Position numbers and translations under genes: made by a program. The notes under the pieces were generated by a model. The model did not search any database, was not told the DNA's origin, and saw nothing but the letters and a program-made list of their open reading frames with translations. Below are positions 45,199 through 53,141 of a stretch of DNA of 64,000 nt, piece after piece. The stretch spans positions 1 through 64,000 of the forward strand of contig JBCFBK010000029.1 in the NCBI GenBank assembly GCA_038562555.1. The letters run 5' to 3'. Position 1 is the first letter of the stretch. Each line of letters starts with the position of its first letter. The DNA is from JBCFBK01 sp038562555 (GTDB lineage Bacteria > Bacteroidota > Bacteroidia > Bacteroidales > Prolixibacteraceae).

Positions 45199-47154
45199 AT
45201 GAGCGATTTATTAACAATATTAAAAGAGAAAAATATTATCCTTCCGGATAATATTAAGGATGTGCTGAACGGGTGCAGCAGCTATACCGTATTCAATACA
45301 ACCGAAGAGCTTTCTGATGCTGCCACAAACGGAAAAGAGAACACTGAGTTTGAAGTGGCCTACGATGTTCCAGGAAAAGGCAACTATGTGGAAGCAGTTG
45401 TGCAACGGGTTAAGAATGGTATCTCGGCAAATTATACCGAAGCATACATGCGCCGCAGAGATCCCGGAACTATGGTCATTGCCGATAATCAGCCAACGGA
45501 CAAAAAACGCTTCGTTGACAAATACGGTTATGAATTCTCAGGGCTGCAAACAGAAACCTTCAATTGGTTAAAAGATCAGGATTTGGCCGTTTTCTTTTAC
45601 TTTGCCGGAAGAGAAAACATTGGTTCATTAGGAATTGCCATTGCTCCTGCCAATGCCGCTTTTTTTGCCTTGGGCTTGTCGATGCTACAAGAGATGGTTG
45701 CCATAAAAGATTTGAAAAATGATTCTGCCTTGAAATCGGTAATTTTTGTAGCGCCGGTTTTCAGGCATACTCATTTTAACGGCAAGCAGGTTGTTGTTCA
45801 TAACCGCACCGAATCGATTCACGAACTCTATTCCTATAATTTATATCCTGGTCCAAGTGCCAAAAAGGGGCTTTATGGGGTAATGCTTACCCAGGCAGAG
45901 AAAGAAGATTGGATTATAGCCCATTGTTCGGCGGTACAATCAATCAGTCCGTACGACAATTTAACCACATTTATGCACGAGGGTGCCAGTGGTGGCGGAA
46001 AAAGCGAAATGCACCAGCACATTATCAGAGAAAAAGACGGACGAGTGCTTTTAGGTCGCAATAAATTAACTTCGGAAGAAAGGTTTATTACCATTCCCCG
46101 GTTCTGTTCGTTCAATTCGGTTGCCGACGATATGGCTTTTTGCCACCCTTCGGTTCAGAAAAAAGATGGAAAACTTCGTATTATTGACGCTGAAAATGCC
46201 TGGTTTGTTCGTGTTGACAGCGTAAAACAATATGGTGACGATCCAACGCTCGAAAAGACGACCATTAACCCATCGGAGCCGCTGCTATTTTTAAATATCG
46301 AAACCCAACCTGGAGCAACCGCTTTAATATGGAATCATATTCAGGATGAACCCGGGAAATCATGCCCAAATCCAAGGGTAATTATACCCAGAAAATCGGT
46401 TCCCAATGTGGTTAACAGACCGGTTTCGGTTGACATCAGGAGTTTCGGGATTCGTACGCCCGTTTGCACAAAAGAAAACCCATCGTATGGCATTGTTGGA
46501 TTGTTTCATGTTTTGCCACCATCACTGGCCTGGTTGTGGCGGTTGGTAGCACCGCGCGGACACAACAACCCAAGTATAGTTAGCTCGGGAGGAATGGAAA
46601 GCGAAGGTGTTGGTTCGTATTGGCCTTTTGCAACAGGGAAAAGAGTTCCACATGCCAATATGATGCTCAAACAATTAATTGATACGCCACGTACGACTTT
46701 CACCTTGGTTCCTAACCAGAATATTGGTGTTTGGGACGTTGCGTTTAAGCCTCAGTTGCTTATGCGCGAGTATCTTACACGAAGAGGTGCTGCCCGCTTG
46801 AAAACCGATCAATATCAGCCTGCACGTTGCCCACTTTTGGGTTACGAATTAAATTATCTGACTCTTGAGGGATCAAAAATACCATCGAGATTCTTGAAAG
46901 TTTATAACCAGCCTGAAGTTGGCTATGAGGGTTACGATGCCGGAGCCGAAATATTGCAGGAGTTTTTTAAAACCGAATTGCAGAAATATTTAAAAGATGA
47001 TTTGTTGCATACGGGTAAGCGCATTATTGATGCTTGTTTGTCGAATGCAAGCATTGAAGAATACAACGAGATTATCCCGATGAGTTACGAATATGAATAT
47101 TCATTCAATAGCATTGAAAATTATGAGCAGAGTAGTAATAATAATGGGTTCTAA
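45199..47154 (+). CDS. DUF4914 protein with PEPCK-like P-loop
   Basis: This 651-residue protein belongs to DUF4914. It has a clear P-loop, GASGGGKSEM, with Lys268 and Ser269, whose form resembles the kinase-1 loop of ATP-dependent PEP carboxykinase. Further on, RIIDAENAWFVRVD may correspond to the metal-binding kinase-2 part. A large C-terminal domain has NPSIVSSGGMESEGVGSYWPF. No biochemical function is established for the family. Its position between mdh and a PurE-like gene, with oxaloacetate-linked genes all around, makes an oxaloacetate- or PEP-linked kinase/decarboxylase role plausible but unproven. The next gene starts 32 bp inside it. Confidence 0.75.
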   Translation: MSDLLTILKEKNIILPDNIKDVLNGCSSYTVFNTTEELSDAATNGKENTEFEVAYDVPGKGNYVEAVVQRVKNGISANYTEAYMRRRDPGTMVIADNQPTDKKRFVDKYGYEFSGLQTETFNWLKDQDLAVFFYFAGRENIGSLGIAIAPANAAFFALGLSMLQEMVAIKDLKNDSALKSVIFVAPVFRHTHFNGKQVVVHNRTESIHELYSYNLYPGPSAKKGLYGVMLTQAEKEDWIIAHCSAVQSISPYDNLTTFMHEGASGGGKSEMHQHIIREKDGRVLLGRNKLTSEERFITIPRFCSFNSVADDMAFCHPSVQKKDGKLRIIDAENAWFVRVDSVKQYGDDPTLEKTTINPSEPLLFLNIETQPGATALIWNHIQDEPGKSCPNPRVIIPRKSVPNVVNRPVSVDIRSFGIRTPVCTKENPSYGIVGLFHVLPPSLAWLWRLVAPRGHNNPSIVSSGGMESEGVGSYWPFATGKRVPHANMMLKQLIDTPRTTFTLVPNQNIGVWDVAFKPQLLMREYLTRRGAARLKTDQYQPARCPLLGYELNYLTLEGSKIPSRFLKVYNQPEVGYEGYDAGAEILQEFFKTELQKYLKDDLLHTGKRIIDACLSNASIEEYNEIIPMSYEYEYSFNSIENYEQSSNNNGF

Positions 47155-47599
47155 AGCTGACCTTGAATGGGCTAATCAGATAAGTAAAGTTCTTGAAAGC
47201 TTTGAAATTGAGTGTGTTTCAAGGATTGCTTCGGCGCATAAAGTCCCTCTAAAATGTTATAACCTTATTAAGGAATACGAGAAGGAAAATGTAGTGTTTA
47301 TTACAATTGCCGGAATGAGCAATGCTTTAAGTGGTTTTACTGATGCTCAAACGCATTGCCCTGTAATCGCCTGTCCTCCATACAGCGACAAATTTGGAGG
47401 TGCCGACCTTTTTTCGAGCATCCGAATGCCATCGGGTGTGGCACCATTAACCATTCTTAGTCCTGAAAATGCAGCAGTTGCAGCAGCTAAAATTCTTGGC
47501 TTATCGAACCCTGAAATTCGGGTTAAAATTGCGGCATTTCAAGAGAGAAAGCGAAATGAACTGGAAGAGGATGACCAGAATTTAATGAGCGGTAAATGA
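47123..47599 (+). CDS. PurE-like protein (divergent AIR carboxylase family)
   Basis: This 158-residue protein belongs to the PurE family, whose members interconvert carboxylated aminoimidazole ribotides. MSRVVIIMGSKADLEWAN and RIASAHKVP match the PurE phosphate-binding and SAH motifs. The usual GxAAHLPG loop is replaced by AGMSNALSGF, and later segments (HCPVIACPPYSDKFGGADLFSSIRMPSGVAP) align with PurE only loosely. It is therefore either a class II-like PurE or a relative with another substrate. It overlaps the DUF4914 gene by 32 bp and the Sua5-like gene by 4 bp (ATGA), so all three are coupled. No other purine gene is present. Confidence 0.75.
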   Translation: MSRVVIIMGSKADLEWANQISKVLESFEIECVSRIASAHKVPLKCYNLIKEYEKENVVFITIAGMSNALSGFTDAQTHCPVIACPPYSDKFGGADLFSSIRMPSGVAPLTILSPENAAVAAAKILGLSNPEIRVKIAAFQERKRNELEEDDQNLMSGK

Positions 47600-48561
47600 A
47601 TGAAAACCAGATAGAAATAGCAGCCCAAATCATCAAAAGTGGCGGTTTGGTAGCTTTTCCGACAGAAACAGTTTATGGATTAGGTGCTAATGCACTTAAT
47701 CCAATAGCTGTTGCTAAAATTTTTGAATTGAAAGAACGTCCCTCCTTTGACCCTCTGATTGTTCATATAGCTTCAGTTGACGACTTGAGCACTTTAACCA
47801 GAAACGTTGACAGGAATGTTATCAGGTTAGCCGAAAAGTTTTGGCCGGGACCTCTTACGATTGTTTTACCTAAAAGCAAAATAGTGCCCGACATAGTTAC
47901 TTCAGGCTTGAATACGGTAGGCATTCGAATGCCTGACAATGATATTGCACTAAAACTTATCAGGGCAGCAAATTGCCCGATAGCAGCACCCAGCGCCAAT
48001 AAATTCGGGAATTTAAGCCCCGTAAGCGCCGAACATGTCAGGAAACAGCTCCCGAATGTTGATTATATTTTAGATGGAGGAAATACTACAGTAGGAATAG
48101 AATCGACCATTGTATCGATTGATGGAAATGTATGCACATTGCTACGACCCGGGGTAATTACAATTGCTGATATTGAAAATGCCTTACCAAATACTTTTGT
48201 TTTCAATGCAGAAAAGCCCGATAAATTAATAGCACCGGGTTTATTGAAAAGCCACTATTCACCAGTTAAGCCATTGTATATCATAGATAAGCAAGTAATT
48301 TACTTGCCTGAATCATCCGGTATTATTGTTCATGGAAAAAAGGATCAAATTTTTAATGCTCAAAAAAATATATACACTTCGCAATCCTTCAATCATCTTG
48401 AAATTGCAGCAAACTTGTTCTCTGCTTTACATGCAATGGAAGATGATGACAACATAAAACAAATATTTATTGAACCAATTCCTGAAGTTGGTTTAGGTAT
48501 TGCAATTATGGACAGAGTTAAGAAAGCAGCATATAAATATCAACAAAACAACTATTTTTAA
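47596..48561 (+). CDS. Threonylcarbamoyl-AMP synthase (Sua5/YrdC)
   Basis: Sua5/YrdC proteins use ATP, threonine and bicarbonate to make threonylcarbamoyl-AMP for the t6A modification of tRNA. The 321-residue protein has the YrdC domain (about 1-200; GGLVAFPTETVYGLGANA, ELKERPSFDPLIVHIAS, CPIAAPSANKFGNLSPVSAEHV) and a C-terminal Sua5-type domain (about 210-321). Key residues of the substrate pocket are present. The start ATG overlaps the PurE-like stop, and its TAA overlaps the carbonic anhydrase ATG (TAATG). It could be a second copy of a housekeeping gene. Confidence 0.9.
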   Translation: MNENQIEIAAQIIKSGGLVAFPTETVYGLGANALNPIAVAKIFELKERPSFDPLIVHIASVDDLSTLTRNVDRNVIRLAEKFWPGPLTIVLPKSKIVPDIVTSGLNTVGIRMPDNDIALKLIRAANCPIAAPSANKFGNLSPVSAEHVRKQLPNVDYILDGGNTTVGIESTIVSIDGNVCTLLRPGVITIADIENALPNTFVFNAEKPDKLIAPGLLKSHYSPVKPLYIIDKQVIYLPESSGIIVHGKKDQIFNAQKNIYTSQSFNHLEIAANLFSALHAMEDDDNIKQIFIEPIPEVGLGIAIMDRVKKAAYKYQQNNYF

Positions 48562-49196
48562 TGTGGGCTCACACAAAAGAAAGTTTGGAAAAACTAACGC
48601 CAAAACAGGCTCTTGATTTTTTAAAGGAAGGGAATATTCGGTTTTTAACCAATTTAAAGATTAATAGAAATTTGTTAAAACAAGTCAACCAAACATCTGA
48701 CGGACAGTTCCCTTTTGCCACAGTTTTAAGTTGTATCGATTCAAGAACATCAGCCGAATTGATATTTGACCAAGGATTAGGAGATATTTTTAGCATCAGA
48801 ATAGCCGGAACAATCCTGAATGATGACATATTAGGCAGCATGGAATATGCTTGCGGAATAGCAAATTCAAAAATAATTGTTGTTTTAGGGCATACACAAT
48901 GTGGAGCAGTAATAAGTGCTTGTAACAATTTAAAATCAGGTCACTTAACGGGATTACTCAATAAAATTACCCCGGCGATTAATCAAGAAACTACAACTAA
49001 AATTGAAAGAAATGGTCAAAATCTAACCTTTGTCAATAATGTAAGTGCCATCAATGTAAATTTAACAATTAGTCAAATTCGAAAACAAAGTAATATTCTT
49101 GACAATTTGGAAAAAGAAGGTAAGATAATTATTGTTGGTGGTTTATATGATATTGAAACAGGGTTGGTGTCTTTTTATGAAAAAATAGATTGTTAG
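48561..49196 (+). CDS. Beta-class carbonic anhydrase
   Basis: This 211-residue enzyme interconverts CO2 and bicarbonate. Zinc ligands are Cys58 (LSCIDSR, with Asp60 and Arg62), His111 and Cys114 (LGHTQCGAV). No signal peptide is visible, so it acts in the cytoplasm. Its ATG overlaps the Sua5-like stop by one base. In this operon, bicarbonate would serve the biotin-linked carboxyltransferase, the Sua5-like enzyme and any PurE-type reaction. Confidence 0.93.
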   Translation: MWAHTKESLEKLTPKQALDFLKEGNIRFLTNLKINRNLLKQVNQTSDGQFPFATVLSCIDSRTSAELIFDQGLGDIFSIRIAGTILNDDILGSMEYACGIANSKIIVVLGHTQCGAVISACNNLKSGHLTGLLNKITPAINQETTTKIERNGQNLTFVNNVSAINVNLTISQIRKQSNILDNLEKEGKIIIVGGLYDIETGLVSFYEKIDC

Positions 49197-49345
49197 TTCA
49201 CGTTTAATAATCAATTAGTTTGATTATTATGATTTATATATACTTATTATGTTATAAGAATGAGATTATATTCTCATTCTATGATGACTTAGTGGTTTCC
49301 TTTTCGAGTGAAAGGTGTGGTACTTAAATTAATATAAATAAAATG

Positions 49346-49582
49346 ATGAATTTTACTGAAGGTAGTAACGATTTTGAATTGGCTAATGCCGTTTCTATAG
49401 CCGTATTCGGAATCAACTCATAGGCTGCCTTTGCAACAATGATGGGCCCATTGGTTGAAGTGACAGTGATGATTGGACTGGTGAACGTGACCTTTTTTTT
49501 AAAGGAGGTACTTTTCAAGCAATACGATTATGTGGTTAAAGGTAGGAAGCTTAAACCAAGCTTGAACAAAATTTCAAATTAG
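49346..49582 (+). pseudogene. ACR3 arsenite-transporter relic (C-terminal end)
   Basis: The plus strand encodes the last helix region of ACR3-type arsenite exporters: NDFELANAVSIAVFGINS, an in-frame TAG, then AAFATMMGPLVEVTVMIGLV, and a basic tail to a TAG at 49580-49582. The upstream nine helices are absent. An arsenic-resistance gene was therefore once part of the cargo. Confidence 0.7.
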
Positions 49583-49774
49583 ATTTTGAAGCAGCTTAGT
49601 AATACAAATAATTATTTTCTATAAGAAAGGTGGTGCATGTATAAAAATGTAAAGTGTTGATATTTATAATTTTGTGAAAATGGAAAATTAAACTGTTATA
49701 GAATTTCGTGGTGGATGAAATTTATTAACTACCCTTAAATTGTGGCTTAGGTATTAATAGTTTAAATTTTTGCT

Positions 49775-50626
49775 ATGGGGACATTCTGTGAAATTATTCT
49801 GGATTTGGAAAGTGATCTTTCCAAAATGAAAGATGTGTCCGATAAGATTTCGGACCAAATGGAGTATGCAATCGGCCATTGTAAAATTGCATTGGATCGA
49901 ATGCGTGAATTGGTAATTAAACAAGGATTTCCCGACCAAGAATCGGAAATCTACTTTTTCAAAAAGATCAAACCAACAGTCTACAGTAGATTATTATACT
50001 ATAGGGCTGTATTTGATCTGGAAAGTAAATGTCAAAAAGCCGATTCCTCTGTTATTAGGAGGTATCTTCAAAAAAGGATTTACAAGATCAACGAGTACAT
50101 GGAAGAACGCCAAGTGAAAGTTCAGTACTTCAAATGCGAATATACACACTTGGATGAAAAGTACTTTGTCCGAGGTACGACTGAAATACCGCTGGAACTT
50201 CGAAGTAGCCATCACTTGTTGGACGAGGAGTTCTTCACATGGCATGACCATACTTTTTCTACCATCATGGCCAATGAAATGCTGATTGCTTATATCCGGA
50301 AAGAGTTGGATAAGCTTGATAAACCTGTGGAATTCAATCAAAGTTATTATAAATCGCCTCTCAAATGGACCGCGCATAAAATCGATTTAGGTGAGATTAT
50401 TTATGCTCTACTATATTCTGGAGCAGTCAACAATGGAAATGCCTCTATAATAGATTTGGCAGAAGCCTTTGAACAAATCTTGAATGTTGAGATAAAGGAA
50501 GATATTTATCGTTACCGTCTGGAAATCCAAGAGAGAAAGATTGAGAAAATCAAGTTTCTGAATCAACTAATAGCAATCTTGCAGCGAATGATCGATGACA
50601 AAGATGGATTAAAATTTAGAAAATGA
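49775..50626 (+). CDS. rteC: RteC-family protein
   Basis: RteC of CTnDOT activates the excision operon of that conjugative transposon. This 283-residue protein has the RteC pattern: helical N-terminus, EIYFFKKIKPTVYSRLLYYRAVFDLE, and the C-terminal winged-helix region SPLKWTAHKIDLGEIIYALLYSGAVNNGNASIIDLAEAFEQ with LEIQERKIEKIKFLNQL. It lies near the recombinase gene, on the opposite strand, in the expected place for a control gene of excision. Confidence 0.85.
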   Translation: MGTFCEIILDLESDLSKMKDVSDKISDQMEYAIGHCKIALDRMRELVIKQGFPDQESEIYFFKKIKPTVYSRLLYYRAVFDLESKCQKADSSVIRRYLQKRIYKINEYMEERQVKVQYFKCEYTHLDEKYFVRGTTEIPLELRSSHHLLDEEFFTWHDHTFSTIMANEMLIAYIRKELDKLDKPVEFNQSYYKSPLKWTAHKIDLGEIIYALLYSGAVNNGNASIIDLAEAFEQILNVEIKEDIYRYRLEIQERKIEKIKFLNQLIAILQRMIDDKDGLKFRK

Positions 50627-50773
50627 TCGAACTAATCATATTCGAAATGAACCAATACAGGATGTTTTATATCTTTGTCAAGTTGATGTATGATTAAGTA
50701 ATTTTATCGGAACAGGGGTTTCGATAAAATGAATAAATAAAAAGCGTTAGCTTTTTGTTCTTGCTTCCTTAAA

Positions 50774-50866
50774 AACGCCAAATTTAAAAATGCAACAAGA
50801 ATAACAGGTATGACGCTCGCGCACAGGCGTGAGCTGTTCTTATTTGTTGCATGGGGGATTGGCGTT
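50774..50866. other. Nested inverted repeats (structured RNA or DNA site)
   Basis: Outer arms aacgccaaat (50774-50783) and attggcgtt (50858-50866) enclose inner arms atgcaac...aacag (50790-50807) and ctgtt...gttgcat (50834-50852). A GC-rich centre (acgctcgcgcacaggcgt) completes a long, imperfect hairpin of about 90 nt. It lies upstream of the 76-residue gene and between rteC and the recombinase gene. Confidence 0.55.
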
Positions 50867-50934
50867 CCCTGGGAGGCAGTAAGTGATGGTTCGCGCCTCT
50901 TTTTGAATAAATTAACCACCAAAAAACAAGTTGT

Positions 50935-51165
50935 ATGTCAATCAATACAGAAAAAATCCGCCAAAATGCCGACCTGATTAATCCAATCTCCGCTTGTCCG
51001 TTTGGTAACCCGATTGCCGAATGTCCTTTCCTTCCATATTATGAACTAAGAAATGAACGGGAACAAATCAGGCAGATTGATGAAACTCCTCAAGAAGAAC
51101 TGAATGAACTTCGTAAGTTCCACCGTGCCTGTATGGAAAGGTACCGGAATGGTGAATGGAAATAA
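50935..51165 (+). CDS. Small hypothetical protein of the integration module
   Basis: This 76-residue soluble protein has a Cys-Pro motif pair in the N-terminal half (ISACPFGNPIAECPFLPYYELRNE) and a charged helical C-terminus. I recognise no domain; it may be one of the small proteins that accompany Bacteroidota recombinases. It is preceded by a structured leader and faces the recombinase gene convergently. Confidence 0.6.
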   Translation: MSINTEKIRQNADLINPISACPFGNPIAECPFLPYYELRNEREQIRQIDETPQEELNELRKFHRACMERYRNGEWK

Positions 51166-51281
51166 AAAAAACATACATTTAAATGCGCGATAAAAACAAC
51201 CCCGAAGGAAAATCCCCCTTCCCCAAAATGTCTTTAAATTTTCTGCTGATTAGTTAGCGGTGAAAAGTTTATTGTAATTGC

Positions 51282-52511
51282 TTATACTATGACTGTTTGT
51301 ATTTCAGTTTTATACAGTTTAGTAAGAAGCAAATCCATATCATCTGAAATTTTCTTGTCAAGAACCTTCGCATAGATTTGAGTCGTTTTCAATGAAGTAT
51401 GTCCCAATATTTTGGAAACGGTTTCAATTGGAACTCCGTTGCTGAGCGTTACTGATGTGGCAAATGTATGACGGGCAATGTGCATGGTTATGTTTTTGTT
51501 GATGTCACAAATATCTCCAAGTTCCTTCAGGTAGCTATTCATTTTCTGGTTGGTCAAAACCGGAAGTAGAATGTCCTTATTAATAATCTTCGGATAATCC
51601 TCATACCGATTTAATATTTCCTTGGCTTTCGGCAGAACCGGAATCCGGCATCGATTGTTGGTTTTTGATCGGTCAATAATAATCCATTCTTTTCCGTCAG
51701 CACCGTGTTGAAGATGAATTCGGCTTAATTTTGCAATATCAGAGAATGAAAGACCTGTATAGCAAGCAAAAATAAAAATGTCGCGCACAACACTTAAACG
51801 TTCGATCTGAATGTTTTTATCCTCCAGCCGTTGCAATTCTTCCATTGAAAGAATTTCCCGATGAGTTTCATCCAATCCAACTTTAAATTTAGAGTATGGA
51901 TTTTTATCGATGTAATCTAGCGAAATTGCAAGATTTAAGACACGGCGGAGGTGTTTGTGATAATTCCAAGCAGTATTCTGCTGATTATTAAAATCCTTCT
52001 TGATATAAATATCAAATGAATCCAGAAATTTATAATTGATAGATTGAATTGGCATGTCTGTCTTTTTCAATTGAGTACTTATAAATTCCGCCAACCGTTT
52101 TCGTGAAGATTTATAGTGTTTATAGGTTTCCATTGAATATCCCTTGTTCAGTTTAGCAAGGATGCTATTCAGATAATAGTCAAAAACGAACAATACTCCT
52201 TTTGATTCTTCGGCATTAAGTAATCTGTTTTTAATCGTGATTGCATCAAATACTTCGCTGGAAGACCTCAGTTGATTATAAATATCCTGAATTTCAGTTT
52301 TCATTTTATCTAGCCGTTCATTCAAAACTCTGGCTCCTGGTATTTTTCCTTTTACATGTTGTTTGTTTTCATCCCATTGGTCTTGAGGGACAAAAATGCC
52401 GGTTGAGAGATCGACTCTTTTATTTTTGATAGTAAATCTCACATAGATTGGAGATTTACCGTCAGCAGACTCCCTGTTTTTTCTTAATGAGAAATTAATA
52501 ATAATCTTCAT
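51282..52511 (-). CDS. int: Tyrosine recombinase (integrase, IntDOT-like)
   Basis: This 409-residue integrase has an arm-binding domain (about 1-95), a core-binding SAM-like domain (about 105-205) and a catalytic domain (about 220-400). Visible catalytic residues are Lys283, His344, Arg347 (HIARHTFA), His371 (GHTS) and the nucleophile Tyr380. The position of the first catalytic Arg is Ser255 in CYTGLSFSD, a substitution also known for IntDOT of CTnDOT. It lies about 290 bp from the tRNA-Leu gene on the same strand, the usual place for an integrase that uses the tRNA as its target. Confidence 0.93.
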   Translation of the reverse strand: MKIIINFSLRKNRESADGKSPIYVRFTIKNKRVDLSTGIFVPQDQWDENKQHVKGKIPGARVLNERLDKMKTEIQDIYNQLRSSSEVFDAITIKNRLLNAEESKGVLFVFDYYLNSILAKLNKGYSMETYKHYKSSRKRLAEFISTQLKKTDMPIQSINYKFLDSFDIYIKKDFNNQQNTAWNYHKHLRRVLNLAISLDYIDKNPYSKFKVGLDETHREILSMEELQRLEDKNIQIERLSVVRDIFIFACYTGLSFSDIAKLSRIHLQHGADGKEWIIIDRSKTNNRCRIPVLPKAKEILNRYEDYPKIINKDILLPVLTNQKMNSYLKELGDICDINKNITMHIARHTFATSVTLSNGVPIETVSKILGHTSLKTTQIYAKVLDKKISDDMDLLLTKLYKTEIQTVIV

Positions 52512-52743
52512 AATTCATCTGTTTTGCAATAATTTAAAAAATGGTCTCAGCAACCGTTAAAAATACCTCATTTAAGGCTTTTAAAAAAGCACCAAAATGA
52601 GTCAAAGTGAATCAAATAAAATGTTTGTATTCAATTAGTTGCAGAGTTTGCCGCGACCATAAACAGACTTGAAAACCATGGTCTCGATTTTGTCCCTAAA
52701 AACATGACCAGATATGAAGTTTTTTGATTTTTTAGCCAAAAAT

Positions 52744-52777
52744 AAAAGCGCTTAAATCGTTGAATTTAAGCGCTTTT
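52744..52777 (-). terminator. Element-supplied terminator for tRNA-Leu
   Basis: A perfect 14-bp stem, aaaagcgcttaaat (52744-52757) and atttaagcgctttt (52764-52777), with a 6-nt loop lies 24 bp past the tRNA 3' end. Its sequence is unrelated to the displaced native terminator at 18827-18855. Confidence 0.8.
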
Positions 52778-52800
52778 GATACAATTTGATGTTTACATCA

Positions 52801-52814
52801 GTGCCCAGAACAAG
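52801..52814 (-). repeat. attR, in the tRNA-Leu 3' end
   Basis: The 14 bp gtgcccagaacaag are identical to the left copy at 18854-18867. They cover the last 13 bases of the tRNA gene plus one base beyond it. Confidence 0.85.
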
Positions 52815-52886
52815 ACTCGAACTTGCACGCCGTAAACCGGCACCAGCCCCTCAAGCTGGCGTGTCTACCAATTTCACCATCTGGGC
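52802..52886 (-). tRNA. tRNA-Leu (GAG)
   Basis: The 85-nt minus-strand gene begins gcccaga and ends tctgggca, forming the acceptor stem with discriminator A. The anticodon arm ccagc-ttgaggg-gctgg gives anticodon GAG. A variable arm (gtgccggtttacggcgt region) of the class II type and a gttcgagtc T-loop are present. CCA is not encoded. It is intact because the element restores its 3' end. Confidence 0.93.
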
Positions 52887-53141
52887 GAATTATTCCATTC
52901 CTGCATCCAAAACCAATGGTTTTTGAATGTGAGTGCAAAACTATAAAAATTCTCAAAAAACAAGCACATTCCGCGAAAAATATTCTCCCCGCTTACACGA
53001 AATATTCCCTCACCGCCTCCGGTTTACAGAAAGCCTCCACAAACATGCGCAGGAAATGCCCGATTATTTCAAATTCAAATAAGCTTTGTGTATCTTAACG
53101 GCTTGAAACGATCATCAAGAAACAATAAATGCTGACAAAAC

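Larger units (their letters stand above)
18854..52814. mobile_element. Integrative mobilizable element in tRNA-Leu(GAG), about 34 kb
   Basis: The element is bounded by 14-bp direct repeats. One lies in the tRNA-Leu 3' end and the other abuts the tRNA's orphaned terminator. A tyrosine recombinase and an RteC-family gene lie at the tRNA end, and a mobC-like and relaxase pair near the other end. The DNA is AT-richer than both flanks. No T4SS structural genes, coupling protein or replication gene is seen, so transfer would depend on a helper conjugative element. The cargo is a metal/membrane stress cassette, a TonB receptor with an HMA protein, and a central-carbon/CO2 block. Several decayed genes lie at both ends and in the middle. 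Confidence 0.85.

Noticed and set aside
18854..52814. CRISPR array, prophage or self-transmissible ICE
   Set aside because: No regularly spaced repeats, no phage structural genes, and no type IV secretion or coupling genes were seen; only relaxase and MobC-like genes support mobilization.
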